Source of the DNA: Phaeocystidibacter marisrubri
GTDB taxonomy: Bacteria; Bacteroidota; Bacteroidia; Flavobacteriales; Schleiferiaceae
Direction of reading: 5' to 3'
DNA: 64,000 nucleotides
Assembly: GCF_008933165.1 (NCBI RefSeq)
Contig: NZ_WBVQ01000001.1
Location: 1,550,001 to 1,614,000, forward strand
Positions 51,411 to 60,761 of this stretch are shown one piece after another (position 1 is the first letter of the stretch; each line of letters opens with the position of its first letter). The notes beneath the pieces are model-generated. The model was not told the DNA's origin, made no database searches, and saw only the letters and a program-made list of their open reading frames with translations. Made by a program: the position numbers and the translations under genes.

Positions 51411-53828
51411 GTGGAATATATTGGAGAACATTTGTTTGTAGGCGACCTCGGTCGCTTTTTTGTCATTCTGAGTTTTGCAACCTCTATCCTTGCCTTGTTC
51501 GCCTATGGTAAATTCTGGCAAAGAGAAGATCGTTTGGAATGGCGAAAACTAGGCCGTGCTTCTTACCTCATGCATGCCATATCGGTATTCGGCATTGTAG
51601 GAACGCTTTTCTACATGATGCTGAATCACTATTACGAATACAGCTACGTTTGGAACCACACTTCCAACGAACTCCCTACCCGATACATGTTCTCCAGTTT
51701 CTGGGAAGGACAAGAAGGTAGTTTCCTTCTGTGGATGTTCTGGCATGCCGTGCTCGGAATCATCGTGATGTTCACCGCGAAGAAATGGGAGTCGTCTACG
51801 ATGAGCGTCATTGTGGTAATTCAGGCTTTCTTGGCATCCATGCTGCTCGGCATTTACATTGGCGATACCAAAATCGGTTTGAGTCCATTCTTGCTCATTC
51901 GCGAATTGCCAGAGTACATCGGACTTCCATGGACTAAAAACGCGAATTACTTATTGCTGATCGACGAATTCAAGAACGGTCGCGGATTGAATCCCCTCCT
52001 CCAGAACTATTGGATGACCATTCACCCGCCTACCCTCTTCTTGGGATTTGCTTCTACCTTGATTCCATTTGCCTATGCCATTGGAGGCTTGCTCACCGGC
52101 AACCACAAAGATTGGGTGAAACCCGCCTTGCCTTGGGCCTTCTTCAGCGTTGGAATTCTGGGAATCGGAATTTTAATGGGTGGAGCATGGGCTTACGAAG
52201 CATTGAGCTTCGGTGGATTCTGGGCTTGGGATCCCGTGGAAAATGCATCCTTGGTTCCTTGGTTGATGATGGTGGGCGCCGCTCACTTGTTGTTGATTCA
52301 AAAAAACCGAGGAGGATCACTCCCTTCTGCCTACCTTCTCACCATATTGAGCTTCTTGTTGATTCTCTATTCTACCTTCCTTACTCGAAGTGGAATCTTG
52401 GGAGATAGCTCTGTTCACAGTTTTGTGGATTTGGGTCTTCACGCTCAACTTCTATTGGTGTTGCTCGGTTTCGTTATTGGATCGTTTGCACTCTATTTCT
52501 GGAGATTCAAGCAGTTTAAAAAGATGGGGAAAGAAGACGAGCTGTCTTCTCGAGAGTTTTGGATGTTCATTGGAGCCATGGTTCTCCTACTTTCCTCACT
52601 TCAAATTACCTTCTCTACTTCAATTCCAGTTTGGAACAGCCTCTTTGGGCCTGATGGATGGATTCCGCTTTTCACGGAAAAACTCGCCAATCCAAACGAC
52701 CCAGTTCAGCACTACAACCGCTACCAACTTCCATTTGCCATTGTTACGGGGCTTCTAGTAGCCTTCGGACAATTCCTGACGTACAAGCGTAGCACGGCAA
52801 AGCAGTTCTGGAAAAGCATCAGTGCTTCCATTTTCATCACTTTGGTGCTAACCGTTGTGATGGTATTGACGCTCGGAATGAAACATCCACTCTACATTGT
52901 GATGCTCTTCACTTCTACATGGGCCGTAATAGCCAACTTGGATTTCTGGTTCCGCGTAGGTAGAAAGTGGAAAGGCATTTCTGGACCTTCTGTAGCGCAC
53001 GTAGGCTTTGGAATGATTCTCTTGGGTACACTTATTTCTCAAGGACAGCAGGAAGTGATTACGCAGAACCAATCGTTTTTGGCAGATGACCTTCCAGCCA
53101 ACAAGAACAAACTCTTGGTGCTTAACGACACAGCCGAAACCCGAGGTTATAAAATGCAGTGGACCAATCGTTCCACCGATGGCAGAAACATCTATTTTGA
53201 TCTAAACATCTGGGAGCCAGGTGACGAAAATGTCTCATTCAGTGTTCAACCTTTCTTCCAAATCAATGAAAGAATGGGGAATGTTCCAGAACCTTCTACC
53301 CAACACTACTGGAATAGAGACATCTACACGCACGTCACTTACGCGGATCTCCGAGATTCTGCCACTCGTTTCAACCCCTGGCAGAATGAAATTGAAGCTC
53401 AACTTGAAGTTTCAGATCCACATTTTATCTTCAACAAGCATCAGTTGACACTCGACTCGGTGATTGTGTACGATATTCAAGCAGCCGATGGACAGTTCTC
53501 TGGCGCCACAGTGGGTGCAGCTTTGAGCATTCGCACAATGCAAGACAGCATTTATCACGCTATTCCGATTTATCACATCACCACAGAGGGCGAATCTTTT
53601 GAGGATGCCATTATAGAAGAAGTGGGTTTGAAGTTCCAGTTTGCCTCAGCAGATGCCAATCAACAAAAGATTATCATCAAGGCATGGGAACACCGCGAAG
53701 CGCAAGAAGATGTCATCATCGTTCAGGCCATCGTATTCCCATACATCAATATTCTTTGGATCGGTTGTATCTTGATGGGGATTGGCTCCTTCATGGCAGT
53801 TTACCAACGTCTCAAAAAGAAGAGCTAA
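51411..53828 (+). CDS. ccmF: Cytochrome c heme lyase subunit CcmF
   Basis: 805 residues, around 15 helices. The WWD heme-handling motif is GGFWAWDPVENASLVPWL (near residue 268); SFWEGQEGSFLLW lies before it. The conserved His of the flanking loops (for example TIHPPTLFLG) are present. A periplasmic domain (about 545-770) precedes the last helix. CcmF attaches heme to apocytochromes. CcmG/H are not adjacent. The next gene starts 10 bases on. Confidence 0.93.
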   Translation: MEYIGEHLFVGDLGRFFVILSFATSILALFAYGKFWQREDRLEWRKLGRASYLMHAISVFGIVGTLFYMMLNHYYEYSYVWNHTSNELPTRYMFSSFWEGQEGSFLLWMFWHAVLGIIVMFTAKKWESSTMSVIVVIQAFLASMLLGIYIGDTKIGLSPFLLIRELPEYIGLPWTKNANYLLLIDEFKNGRGLNPLLQNYWMTIHPPTLFLGFASTLIPFAYAIGGLLTGNHKDWVKPALPWAFFSVGILGIGILMGGAWAYEALSFGGFWAWDPVENASLVPWLMMVGAAHLLLIQKNRGGSLPSAYLLTILSFLLILYSTFLTRSGILGDSSVHSFVDLGLHAQLLLVLLGFVIGSFALYFWRFKQFKKMGKEDELSSREFWMFIGAMVLLLSSLQITFSTSIPVWNSLFGPDGWIPLFTEKLANPNDPVQHYNRYQLPFAIVTGLLVAFGQFLTYKRSTAKQFWKSISASIFITLVLTVVMVLTLGMKHPLYIVMLFTSTWAVIANLDFWFRVGRKWKGISGPSVAHVGFGMILLGTLISQGQQEVITQNQSFLADDLPANKNKLLVLNDTAETRGYKMQWTNRSTDGRNIYFDLNIWEPGDENVSFSVQPFFQINERMGNVPEPSTQHYWNRDIYTHVTYADLRDSATRFNPWQNEIEAQLEVSDPHFIFNKHQLTLDSVIVYDIQAADGQFSGATVGAALSIRTMQDSIYHAIPIYHITTEGESFEDAIIEEVGLKFQFASADANQQKIIIKAWEHREAQEDVIIVQAIVFPYINILWIGCILMGIGSFMAVYQRLKKKS

Positions 53829-53837
53829 ATTCTCTAC

Positions 53838-54608
53838 ATGATGAAAGTTGGGATATACGGAAATGGAAACGCCGCATGGACATTGGGACAGGCGTTGAAA
53901 TCTAAATCCGAAATCCAATTGTCGGTAAGTGCCCGTGATCCTGAAAAAGGTAGTGCACTTGCTAACGAATTAGGTGTTGACTTCATTCCCGAATCCGAGG
54001 TGGAAACTTCAGGATTAGACGTACTCATACTCGCTATCTCAGATGGCGCTATTGCTCCAACGGCGGCTAGTTTTGATCTCGTGGACACCCTACTCGTACA
54101 CACCAGTGGGCCTACTCCCATGGACGTGTTGTACAATGGATCTGAAAAGGTAGGGGTGTTTTATCCCCTCCAAACCATGTCCAAAGGAAAGGATACAGAT
54201 TTTAGCCAAGTGCCTTTTTTGTTGGAATCAGACACGGAAGACGGACTTACCCTCCTAAAAAAATTAGCCACTCTATTGAGTTCGGATATCCGCGAAATGT
54301 CGAGTGTAAAACGGCTAGCCCTCCACGCCTCCGCAGTGTTCGTCAACAACTTCACCAATCACATCAACGCAATTGCCACCGACATTTGCGCGAAGTACAA
54401 CGTGCCCTTTGATTTGCTACATCCACTGATCGATAAAACGGCTGAAGTCGCGAAATCAGGTCAGGCCAGCGAATCTCAAACAGGGCCAGCCGTTCGCAAA
54501 GACCGCATCACCATGATGGCACATCAAAGTATATTGAGTCCATCGGAAAATGAAATCTACCGCCTGCTCTCGGAGCACATTCAAAATAGACATGAAACAG
54601 AACTATAA
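53838..54608 (+). CDS. Rossmann-fold protein with DUF2520 domain
   Basis: 256 residues. N-terminal Rossmann-like domain (MKVGIYGNGNAAWTLGQAL) and a C-terminal DUF2520 helical domain (about 120-250: FYPLQTMSKGK, HASAVFVNNFTNH, TGPAVRKD). The fold resembles NADP-dependent ketopantoate or pyrroline-5-carboxylate reductases; the glycine motif here is GxGNA. Substrate unknown. Overlaps the KdsC-like gene by 17 bases. Confidence 0.88.
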   Translation: MMKVGIYGNGNAAWTLGQALKSKSEIQLSVSARDPEKGSALANELGVDFIPESEVETSGLDVLILAISDGAIAPTAASFDLVDTLLVHTSGPTPMDVLYNGSEKVGVFYPLQTMSKGKDTDFSQVPFLLESDTEDGLTLLKKLATLLSSDIREMSSVKRLALHASAVFVNNFTNHINAIATDICAKYNVPFDLLHPLIDKTAEVAKSGQASESQTGPAVRKDRITMMAHQSILSPSENEIYRLLSEHIQNRHETEL

Positions 54609-55116
54609 AGAGAAGCTCAACCACGTCAATACATTTGTGTTTGATGTAGACGGTGTACTCACAGACGGTACCGTTCTCCTCATCCCTGGTCAGGAGCCCT
54701 ACCGTACGTTTCACAGCAAAGATGGATACGCTCTACAATTGGCATTGCGCAAGGGGTATCGAATCGCCATTATAACGGGAGGTAAGAGCGTTACCGTAAA
54801 AGAACGAATGGAGTCTTTTGGTGTGAAAGACATCTGGATGGGTTCTTCCGACAAGAAAGAAGCCATGGAAGAACTCTTTTTGATGTACGATTTGCAGCCT
54901 GAAGATGTGCTTTACATGGGCGATGACATTCCAGATTATGAAGCCCTCCAAATGGCTGGTGTGGCTTGTACTCCTGCCGATGGCGCTCAAGAAGTGAAAG
55001 CCATTTGTGATTATGTTTCCCCCAAGAATGGAGGAAAAGGTTGTGTACGTGACATCATTGAACAGACCCTTAAAGTGCAAAACAACTGGATGTTAGAAGG
55101 CGACCATACATGGTAA
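54592..55116 (+). CDS. kdsC: KdsC-like HAD phosphatase
   Basis: 174 residues from ATG 54592 (an earlier in-frame ATG at 54550 would lie deep in the previous gene). HAD motif I is DVDGVLTDG (Asp18, Asp20), followed by FHSKDGYALQLA, AIITGGKS, and MGDDIPDYEAL. This is the pattern of 3-deoxy-D-manno-octulosonate 8-phosphate phosphatase, which produces free Kdo for LPS. Overlaps both neighbours. Confidence 0.9.
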   Translation: MKQNYKEKLNHVNTFVFDVDGVLTDGTVLLIPGQEPYRTFHSKDGYALQLALRKGYRIAIITGGKSVTVKERMESFGVKDIWMGSSDKKEAMEELFLMYDLQPEDVLYMGDDIPDYEALQMAGVACTPADGAQEVKAICDYVSPKNGGKGCVRDIIEQTLKVQNNWMLEGDHTW

Positions 55117-56021
55117 AGGAATGGTTCAAGCTGGTGCGATTTGCGAATGTTCTCTTCATCGGAGGAATTCCCATCGTGTTGCACTATGCCTTTGTACAAC
55201 CACTGATGGGTGAATCTGGCCTTTCTACGGTTGAACTCCTTCTTTTATTTGTCTCTCTATTCTGCATTGGCTGTGCTGGAAATATCATCAACGACGTATT
55301 TGATCAGGAAACCGATGAGATCAATAAGCCCGAAAAGCGAAGTGTAGGCGTTACCATCACTGAAAATGCGGCCTTTTGGCTGTTCGGAATATTGAGCACG
55401 ATAGGTTTCGTCTTTTTTTGTGCAGTTGCTTACCTCAATGACCAATTGGAGTATGTCATCATCTACCCTTTCAATTTGGTGCTGCTTTGGCTTTATTCCA
55501 TGGAGCTAAAAGGACGTATTCTAATTGGAAACATTATCATCGCCTTCCTAGCTAGCACCAATGTGCTCATCGTTGCGTTGTTCGACCTTCTTCCTGTAGA
55601 AAGTAGCAGATCACCTATCTTCAATACCTGCTGGAACACACTCTTGGTGTTGAGCGCATTCGCATTCCTATCCACCTTAATCCGGGAAATCGTAAAAGAT
55701 TTGGAAGATGTAAAAGGAGATACCGCTTCTGGATACAAGACATTCGCTATCACGTTTAATTGTCGCACGGTAAAATCCGTCCTTCTCTTCCTGATAACGC
55801 TAGATATCACTGCGCTTTTATGGGTTTCATCCCTCTTCTACCCCGACCACTACGAAGTCCTCATTTGGACCAGCATCGTTCTAATTCTACCGTTAGTCAT
55901 CATTGCCGTTGCACTTGTGCTCGCTGAAAAAGCAACCCAGTACCACAAAATTTCTACATGGCTTAAGATCCATATGCTTCTAGGCCTGCTCTCTCCCATT
56001 GTACTCATCTACACCCTATAA
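55110..56021 (+). CDS. UbiA-type prenyltransferase
   Basis: 303 residues, eight or nine helices. The first Asp-rich motif is NDVFDQETDEINKPEKR (near 70); the second is REIVKDLEDVKGD (near 195). The subgroup resembles geranylgeranylglycerol-phosphate synthases as annotated in Bacteroidota, but the real acceptor in this phylum is uncertain. Overlaps the KdsC-like gene by seven bases and precedes maf by two. Confidence 0.87.
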   Translation: MVKEWFKLVRFANVLFIGGIPIVLHYAFVQPLMGESGLSTVELLLLFVSLFCIGCAGNIINDVFDQETDEINKPEKRSVGVTITENAAFWLFGILSTIGFVFFCAVAYLNDQLEYVIIYPFNLVLLWLYSMELKGRILIGNIIIAFLASTNVLIVALFDLLPVESSRSPIFNTCWNTLLVLSAFAFLSTLIREIVKDLEDVKGDTASGYKTFAITFNCRTVKSVLLFLITLDITALLWVSSLFYPDHYEVLIWTSIVLILPLVIIAVALVLAEKATQYHKISTWLKIHMLLGLLSPIVLIYTL

Positions 56022-56023
56022 CT

Positions 56024-56605
56024 ATGAAACGCTTCCAAAAAATCATTTTAGGATCGGGTTCTCCGAGAAGAAAGCAACTCTTGGCTGACTTGGGATATGA
56101 CTTTGAAGTGAGAGTGAGTGATGCAGATGAATCGGCACCAAATCATCTATCCGCGGAAGAAACGGTTGAATGGGTAGCGCGAAGCAAAGCCCAAGCACTT
56201 CGTGAAACTTTAGTAGATGATGAGTTATTGATCACCGCAGACACCGAAGTGTGGAAGAAAAACCGAAGATATGGGAAGCCTGCCAACCGAGAAAGTGCAG
56301 TAGAAATGCTTCGTTCACTTTCGGGAACTTCACATCAGGTCATCAGTGGTATATGTCTGTGCAATCGCGAATTGCTTCACACTTTTCACGTTACAACGGA
56401 AGTTGCTTTTGTGGAATTGAGTGAGGAAATGATCTCACATTACGTAGATACCTATCAGCCTTTTGACAAAGCTGGAGCCTATGGAATCCAAGAATGGATT
56501 GGGATGGTTGGAATTGCAGAGTTGAGTGGATCGTATTACAATGTAGTTGGATTGCCCACTACGGAAGTGTTTGAAGCAATTCAAAATTGGCCTGAGCTCG
56601 CTTAG
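56024..56605 (+). CDS. maf: Maf-like nucleotide pyrophosphatase
   Basis: 193 residues. Conserved features: GSGSPRRKQLL at the N terminus, ITADTEVW, GKPANRESAVEMLRSLSG and AGAYGIQEW. Maf proteins cleave non-canonical or modified nucleoside triphosphates (dTTP/UTP/CTP analogues) to monophosphates. Follows the UbiA-like gene in the same operon. Confidence 0.93.
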   Translation: MKRFQKIILGSGSPRRKQLLADLGYDFEVRVSDADESAPNHLSAEETVEWVARSKAQALRETLVDDELLITADTEVWKKNRRYGKPANRESAVEMLRSLSGTSHQVISGICLCNRELLHTFHVTTEVAFVELSEEMISHYVDTYQPFDKAGAYGIQEWIGMVGIAELSGSYYNVVGLPTTEVFEAIQNWPELA

Positions 56606-56642
56606 CTTCATTTAGTATCTTGCCCTCAAATCCAAGATACTA

Positions 56643-58136
56643 ATGGTCGCCAACAGACGTCCCTCCCTCGGAATGGCCCTTACCCCGGTCATTTTTCTGA
56701 TTATTGCCCTTGCGTTAAACGTGTTTATCTTTTCGAAAGAAGAGTTCAAAGAAGTTGGTGCTGACCCTCTTTCTGGAAGTAACCAGATGATCCTTATCAT
56801 TGCCGGCTTGGTTGCGGGTGGAATGGCCATTCGCTTTGGAAAGAGTTGGGAGGATGTATTTGAAGCTGTATCCAAGAGCATCATGGACACCACCAAGGCC
56901 ATTCTCATCTTGTTGATGATTGGTGCATTGGCAGGTGGTTGGCTGATTAGTGGTGTGATTCCAGCATTCGTGCACTACGGAATTCAAATCATGAACCCGA
57001 ACTACTTTTTGCCGGCAGCCATCATTATTTCTGCCATTATTTCGGTAGCTACGGGGAGTAGTTGGAATACCACCGCCACCATTGGACTCGCTTTCATGGG
57101 CATTGGCTCTGCTTTGGGGTTTTCGCCTCCCATCACAGCAGGTGCAGTAATTAGCGGTGCGTACTTTGGCGATAAGATGTCGCCCTTAAGTGACACCACC
57201 AACCTCGCTCCTGCCATGGCTGGAACAGATTTGGTGACCCACATCCGCTATATGACCATAACCACGGTGCCGAGTATTATCATTACCATCATAGTCTTCA
57301 CTCTGATTGGTCTTTTTGGAGATACCAACGTGACTGGAACAAGTTCATTGAATATTTCTGAAGATATCCTCGCTCGATTCAACATCACACCATGGTTGAT
57401 GCTGGTGCCGTTGGTCACTTTGGGGTTGATTATAGCAAAGGTAGATGCAGTTATTTCCATCCTAGTTGGAGCTCTTGCGGGTGGTGTATTTGCCCTCATC
57501 TTTCAACCTCATATTGTAGCCGAAATTGCGGGTGTCACCTCGCTAGATGGCTATTCTGGATATTTGGGTGTGTTTAGAGGACTCACCGAGGGTGCCCAAT
57601 TGGGAGGAGATCATCCTGTACTTGGGGATTTGTTGAATTCTTCTGGTATGTCGGGAATGATGACAACCATCTGGCTCATCATCTCAGCGATGTTCTTTGG
57701 TGGAGCCATGCAATCAGCGGGCTTCTTGCGCAGAATTTCACAAGCCATCGTCTCCCTTACAGAATCTGCCGCAGGACTTATTACGTCAACCATCGGAACA
57801 GGCTTCTTTCTCAACCTAACCGCCTCCGATCAGTACTTAGCCATCGTGATTCCGGGAAAGATGTACAAAGACATCTACAAAGAGCGAGGTCTAGCTCCTG
57901 AAAACTTATCTCGTTCATTAGAAGACAGTGGAACCGTTACCAGCGCTCTCGTTCCTTGGAATACCTGCGGAGCGTATCAGAGTAGTGCATTGGGAGTTGC
58001 CACAGGCGATTACTTCATTTACGCCATTTTCAACTGGCTCAGTCCAATGATGAGCATCGCGTTCGCCTATCTGAACATCAAGATTAAGAGAACGAAATCT
58101 AAAACCAGCCCTTCCGACGAAAGTAGCGAATCATAA
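56643..58136 (+). CDS. nhaC: Na+/H+ antiporter NhaC
   Basis: 497 residues, about 12 helices. The NhaC family segments GTSWNTTATIGLA-like (SSWNTTATIGLAFMGIG) and GDKMSPLSDTTNLAPAMAG are clear, as is SDQYLAIVIPGKMY near residue 400. It exports sodium in exchange for protons, suiting a marine cell. Probably the last gene of the ccmC operon (37-base gap to maf). Its end overlaps the convergent corA by 38 bases. Confidence 0.94.
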   Translation: MVANRRPSLGMALTPVIFLIIALALNVFIFSKEEFKEVGADPLSGSNQMILIIAGLVAGGMAIRFGKSWEDVFEAVSKSIMDTTKAILILLMIGALAGGWLISGVIPAFVHYGIQIMNPNYFLPAAIIISAIISVATGSSWNTTATIGLAFMGIGSALGFSPPITAGAVISGAYFGDKMSPLSDTTNLAPAMAGTDLVTHIRYMTITTVPSIIITIIVFTLIGLFGDTNVTGTSSLNISEDILARFNITPWLMLVPLVTLGLIIAKVDAVISILVGALAGGVFALIFQPHIVAEIAGVTSLDGYSGYLGVFRGLTEGAQLGGDHPVLGDLLNSSGMSGMMTTIWLIISAMFFGGAMQSAGFLRRISQAIVSLTESAAGLITSTIGTGFFLNLTASDQYLAIVIPGKMYKDIYKERGLAPENLSRSLEDSGTVTSALVPWNTCGAYQSSALGVATGDYFIYAIFNWLSPMMSIAFAYLNIKIKRTKSKTSPSDESSES

Positions 58137-59190
58137 TCGCCGTCACGATAATCATGATGCCCCAAAAGACGGGATAACTATACTTCCACTGAAGTTCTGG
58201 CATGTACTCAAAGTTCATCCCATAAATTCCAGCCACAAAGGTGAGAGGGATGAAAATGGTAGCAATCACCGTCAATACCTGCATCGTATCGTTGTTTTTC
58301 TGTGATAGCTGTGAGAGGTAAAGATTTTCAAGTGCTTCAACCATTTGGCGATAGGCATCCACAGATTCAATCACTTCCAGTGCTGAGTCCTTGAGATCGC
58401 TGTAGTATTTCAAGAAGTCATCGTTTAAGAAGCGCATATTTCCATGATTCATCAAACTCACGGTATCCTTTAAGGGGTTCACTGATTTTCTCAGCAACAC
58501 CAATGATCGCTTGAGCTTCTCCGTGCGAACTAAGGTATCGTCTTGCGGACGGGTAACAATCTCTTCTTGAAGCTCTTCTAATAGTGAATCGTATTCGTCA
58601 AGTATCACAAAATACTGATCGATTACAGCGTCCAATAACAAGAACAGAAGGTAATCTGCGGTTCTCAATCGAACGAGTCCCGCTTTATTGCGCAATCGCT
58701 CTCGGATATTCTCAAAGATATCCGCTGGCTTCTCTTGAAGTGAAATCACGCTGTTCTCGGTGAGGATAAAGCTGATCTGTTCTATCTGAAAATCGGTTCC
58801 TTCGATATCCACAATACTCTTCAAGGTGAAGAACAAGCAATTGGGAAACTCTTCTACTTTTGGGCGTTGGGTCGTGTCCAACAAATCCTCGAGAATCAGT
58901 TTATCGATATCGAAGTTTGCACCTATTCGCTGAATGAGATCTACATCGTGAATACCGTGAAGGTTGATCCACTGAACATGTGAATCTCGGAGCATGTTAG
59001 CCACGGGCTTATCGAACGACAAATCTCTATCTTCCTCAAAATCATCCTCATTATATCGGATCAATTGAGCCTTAACTCGTTCAACCTTTTGTTCACCAAC
59101 GTAGATGAGTGAGCCAGGCGCTGTTCCTGTCTTTACACTACGTTTTGCCTTACGAGCGCGCTTTGGCTTCTTTACAGTTGGTTTCTTCAT
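58099..59190 (-). CDS. corA: CorA magnesium/cobalt channel
   Basis: 363 residues. A long cytoplasmic funnel is followed by two helices at the C terminus with the gating motif YGMNFEYMPE (near 323). The N terminus is Lys/Arg-rich (KKPTVKKPKRARKAKR), unusually basic. Forms a pentameric Mg2+ channel. Convergent overlap with nhaC. Confidence 0.94.
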   Translation of the reverse strand: MKKPTVKKPKRARKAKRSVKTGTAPGSLIYVGEQKVERVKAQLIRYNEDDFEEDRDLSFDKPVANMLRDSHVQWINLHGIHDVDLIQRIGANFDIDKLILEDLLDTTQRPKVEEFPNCLFFTLKSIVDIEGTDFQIEQISFILTENSVISLQEKPADIFENIRERLRNKAGLVRLRTADYLLFLLLDAVIDQYFVILDEYDSLLEELQEEIVTRPQDDTLVRTEKLKRSLVLLRKSVNPLKDTVSLMNHGNMRFLNDDFLKYYSDLKDSALEVIESVDAYRQMVEALENLYLSQLSQKNNDTMQVLTVIATIFIPLTFVAGIYGMNFEYMPELQWKYSYPVFWGIMIIVTAIMIRYFRRKGWF

Positions 59191-59233
59191 ACTATCAAGA
59201 TAAGAATAGATCGTTACCTCGCCTAAAATTTAG

Positions 59234-59251
59234 CAAACACGACCTTGTTTG
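59234..59251 (-). promoter_or_regulatory. Inverted repeat upstream of corA
   Basis: CAAACA and TGTTTG flank a six-base spacer, about 44 bases before the corA ATG. Possible regulator site or promoter-region hairpin; no regulator assigned. Confidence 0.3.
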
Positions 59252-59275
59252 TGCGAGATTTACAAGAAGTAGAGA

Positions 59276-59449
59276 TCAGGAAAGGGCTTCGTAACCACCA
59301 AACAGAACGGCAAGCCAAACCAGGCCTTTGATCAAGAAAAATAAGAAGAGAAGAATGGCCGCTTTAGGACCGAGTTCTTTGGCCAATCCCTTCCAGCCTG
59401 CACGCTTGTACACAGCTTTGTACTCTCCGATTTTTGAGCGCATACCCAT
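59276..59449 (-). CDS. Small membrane protein, unknown function
   Basis: 57 residues from ATG 59449 (MGMRSKIGEYKAVYKRAGWKGL). A longer frame starts at 59479, but a perfect TATCTTTG box (59454-59461) falls in it, ending four bases before the chosen ATG. Basic amphipathic N-terminal half, then one membrane helix (about 32-52). A family of such short Lys-rich one-helix proteins is common in Bacteroidota; function unknown. Confidence 0.65.
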   Translation of the reverse strand: MGMRSKIGEYKAVYKRAGWKGLAKELGPKAAILLFLFFLIKGLVWLAVLFGGYEALS

Positions 59450-59453
59450 ACGG

Positions 59454-59461
59454 CAAAGATA
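59454..59461 (-). promoter_or_regulatory. -7 box directly before the small membrane protein
   Basis: The minus strand reads TATCTTTG, then four bases, then ATG. Same arrangement as at 31415 and 49148. Confidence 0.45.
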
Positions 59462-59492
59462 AGTCTGAAGGCCTTCCATTTAGAGTAGAAAA

Positions 59493-59518
59493 CAAAAAAA
59501 GCGACCGAAGTCGCTTTT
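59493..59518 (-). terminator. Terminator of RNase P RNA
   Basis: AAAAGCGAC and GTCGCTTTT form a 9-bp stem with loop CGAA; the minus strand continues with T residues. Confidence 0.82.
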
Positions 59519-59531
59519 GATTTACATCGTA

Positions 59532-59915
59532 TTGAAGTATTCCGCTCATAAGCCGGATTCTGTTATTGCCGAAGCAATCCACATCATTTATCTAGAAGTA
59601 CGGTCACCCGCACCCTCAATCTGCCTACCCCCCGACATTAGGCGAGCAGCCCTTATCCCGCCATTGCGGGACTGTCGGTATACATGACATTTCAACCCAC
59701 GAGGTTTACCTAGCTACGCATGTCGCCATCCGTACTGGTGAGCTCTTACCTCACCCTTTCACCCTTACCCCAACACGAGGGTCGAGGCGGTCTACTCTCT
59801 GCTGCACTTGCTGTTTCCGCATAACGGAACCTTCCCGTTAGGAAGCGTGGCGCTCTGTGTTGTCCGGACTTTCCTCCAACCGAAGCTGGCGATGTGGTCC
59901 GCGGAAAATCTTCAA
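59532..59915 (-). ncRNA. rnpB: RNase P RNA (class A)
   Basis: Reading the minus strand, the conserved P4-proximal segment GAGGAAAGTCCGGAC (59876-59862) and the 3' conserved ACAGAATCCGGCTTAT (59563-59548) are present. Ends were set by P1 pairing of TTGAAGATTTTCCGC (59915-59901) with GCGGAATACTTCAA near 59545-59532. The RNA cleaves 5' leaders from tRNA precursors with RnpA. Confidence 0.95.
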
Positions 59916-59933
59916 AGAACGATGTATAACATA

Positions 59934-60662
59934 CTATCTAAAGACCACTTCGGTGGCTCCTGTTCCATACTCTCTCAATGAGGCATCGTAATATTCAATT
60001 CGTTCCATTCCTTCCAGCATTTCTTGAATTTTAGTTCTCAAAACCCCTTTGCCAACGCCGTGAATCAGAATGACTTTCTTGTAGTGCCCCTTTCTTGCTT
60101 TCTCAACTTGATGCCTAGCTACTCGAAGTTGATGCTCCAATTTCTCATGATCCGACAAATGGGAATCGAATTCCAAGAGTTCATGGATGTGCAAATCTAC
60201 TTCAAGAATATTGGTTTCTTTCTTTCGTGGCTTGAAGACTTTCGTAGAGCTATCTTTATTAATAGTCTCCGACTCTTGCAGTGCTGCGGTAATGGCGGAT
60301 GAAACGAGCACGAGCTCCGTCTTTCGAAACCAACGTTCAAATCCATCTGAATCTAAAACGAGGTATCCTCTATCGCCTTCATCAATTACTTTCCCTCCGC
60401 CGGGCTCATTCAAGTAGCTCACAACAGCACCTACCCCCCATTCAGCTGAATCACTATGAGACGAAGTCTCTGGTTGGATGGAGGAGAATGTAGAGTCAGT
60501 TCCTTCGTACTTCTCCAATTGATGAACTTCGATCCAAAGCTCTCTTCCATCATCCGCTGCCACCAAAGCAAGGCCTTTGTCGAGCTCCACGATCATTCCA
60601 CCGCCGGAACCATCTACAAAGAATATGTGATCACCTACATGCACGCTGCAAAATTGAGACAT
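59934..60662 (-). CDS. DUF2027 and Smr domain protein
   Basis: 242 residues from ATG 60662. A longer frame begins at 60740, but it would include the terminator hairpin at 60707-60732, so it was rejected. N-terminal DUF2027 (HVGDHIFFVDGSGGGMIVELDKG, about 1-140, two SH3-like repeats) is followed by an Smr domain (about 165-242: VDLHIHELL, LIHGVGKGVLRTKIQEML). Smr domains act as nucleases on DNA or stalled mRNA. Function of this fusion is unknown. Confidence 0.87.
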   Translation of the reverse strand: MSQFCSVHVGDHIFFVDGSGGGMIVELDKGLALVAADDGRELWIEVHQLEKYEGTDSTFSSIQPETSSHSDSAEWGVGAVVSYLNEPGGGKVIDEGDRGYLVLDSDGFERWFRKTELVLVSSAITAALQESETINKDSSTKVFKPRKKETNILEVDLHIHELLEFDSHLSDHEKLEHQLRVARHQVEKARKGHYKKVILIHGVGKGVLRTKIQEMLEGMERIEYYDASLREYGTGATEVVFR

Positions 60663-60702
60663 TTCACGAGAGTATCCGAAACCACAGGAACAAGTTTTCA
60701 AA

Positions 60703-60732
60703 TAAAAAGCCCCGGTGTTTCCACCGGGGCTT
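60703..60732 (-). terminator. Terminator of the large T9SS gene
   Basis: AAGCCCCGGTG and CACCGGGGCTT form an 11-bp stem with a short loop (60707-60732); the minus strand continues with a T-run. Confidence 0.88.
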
Positions 60733-60761
60733 CCTCTCAAAGAGAATGAATTCTCTAAGTC

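Noticed and set aside
60663-60740. N-terminal extension of the DUF2027-Smr protein
   Set aside because: It would run through the strong terminator hairpin at 60707-60732.
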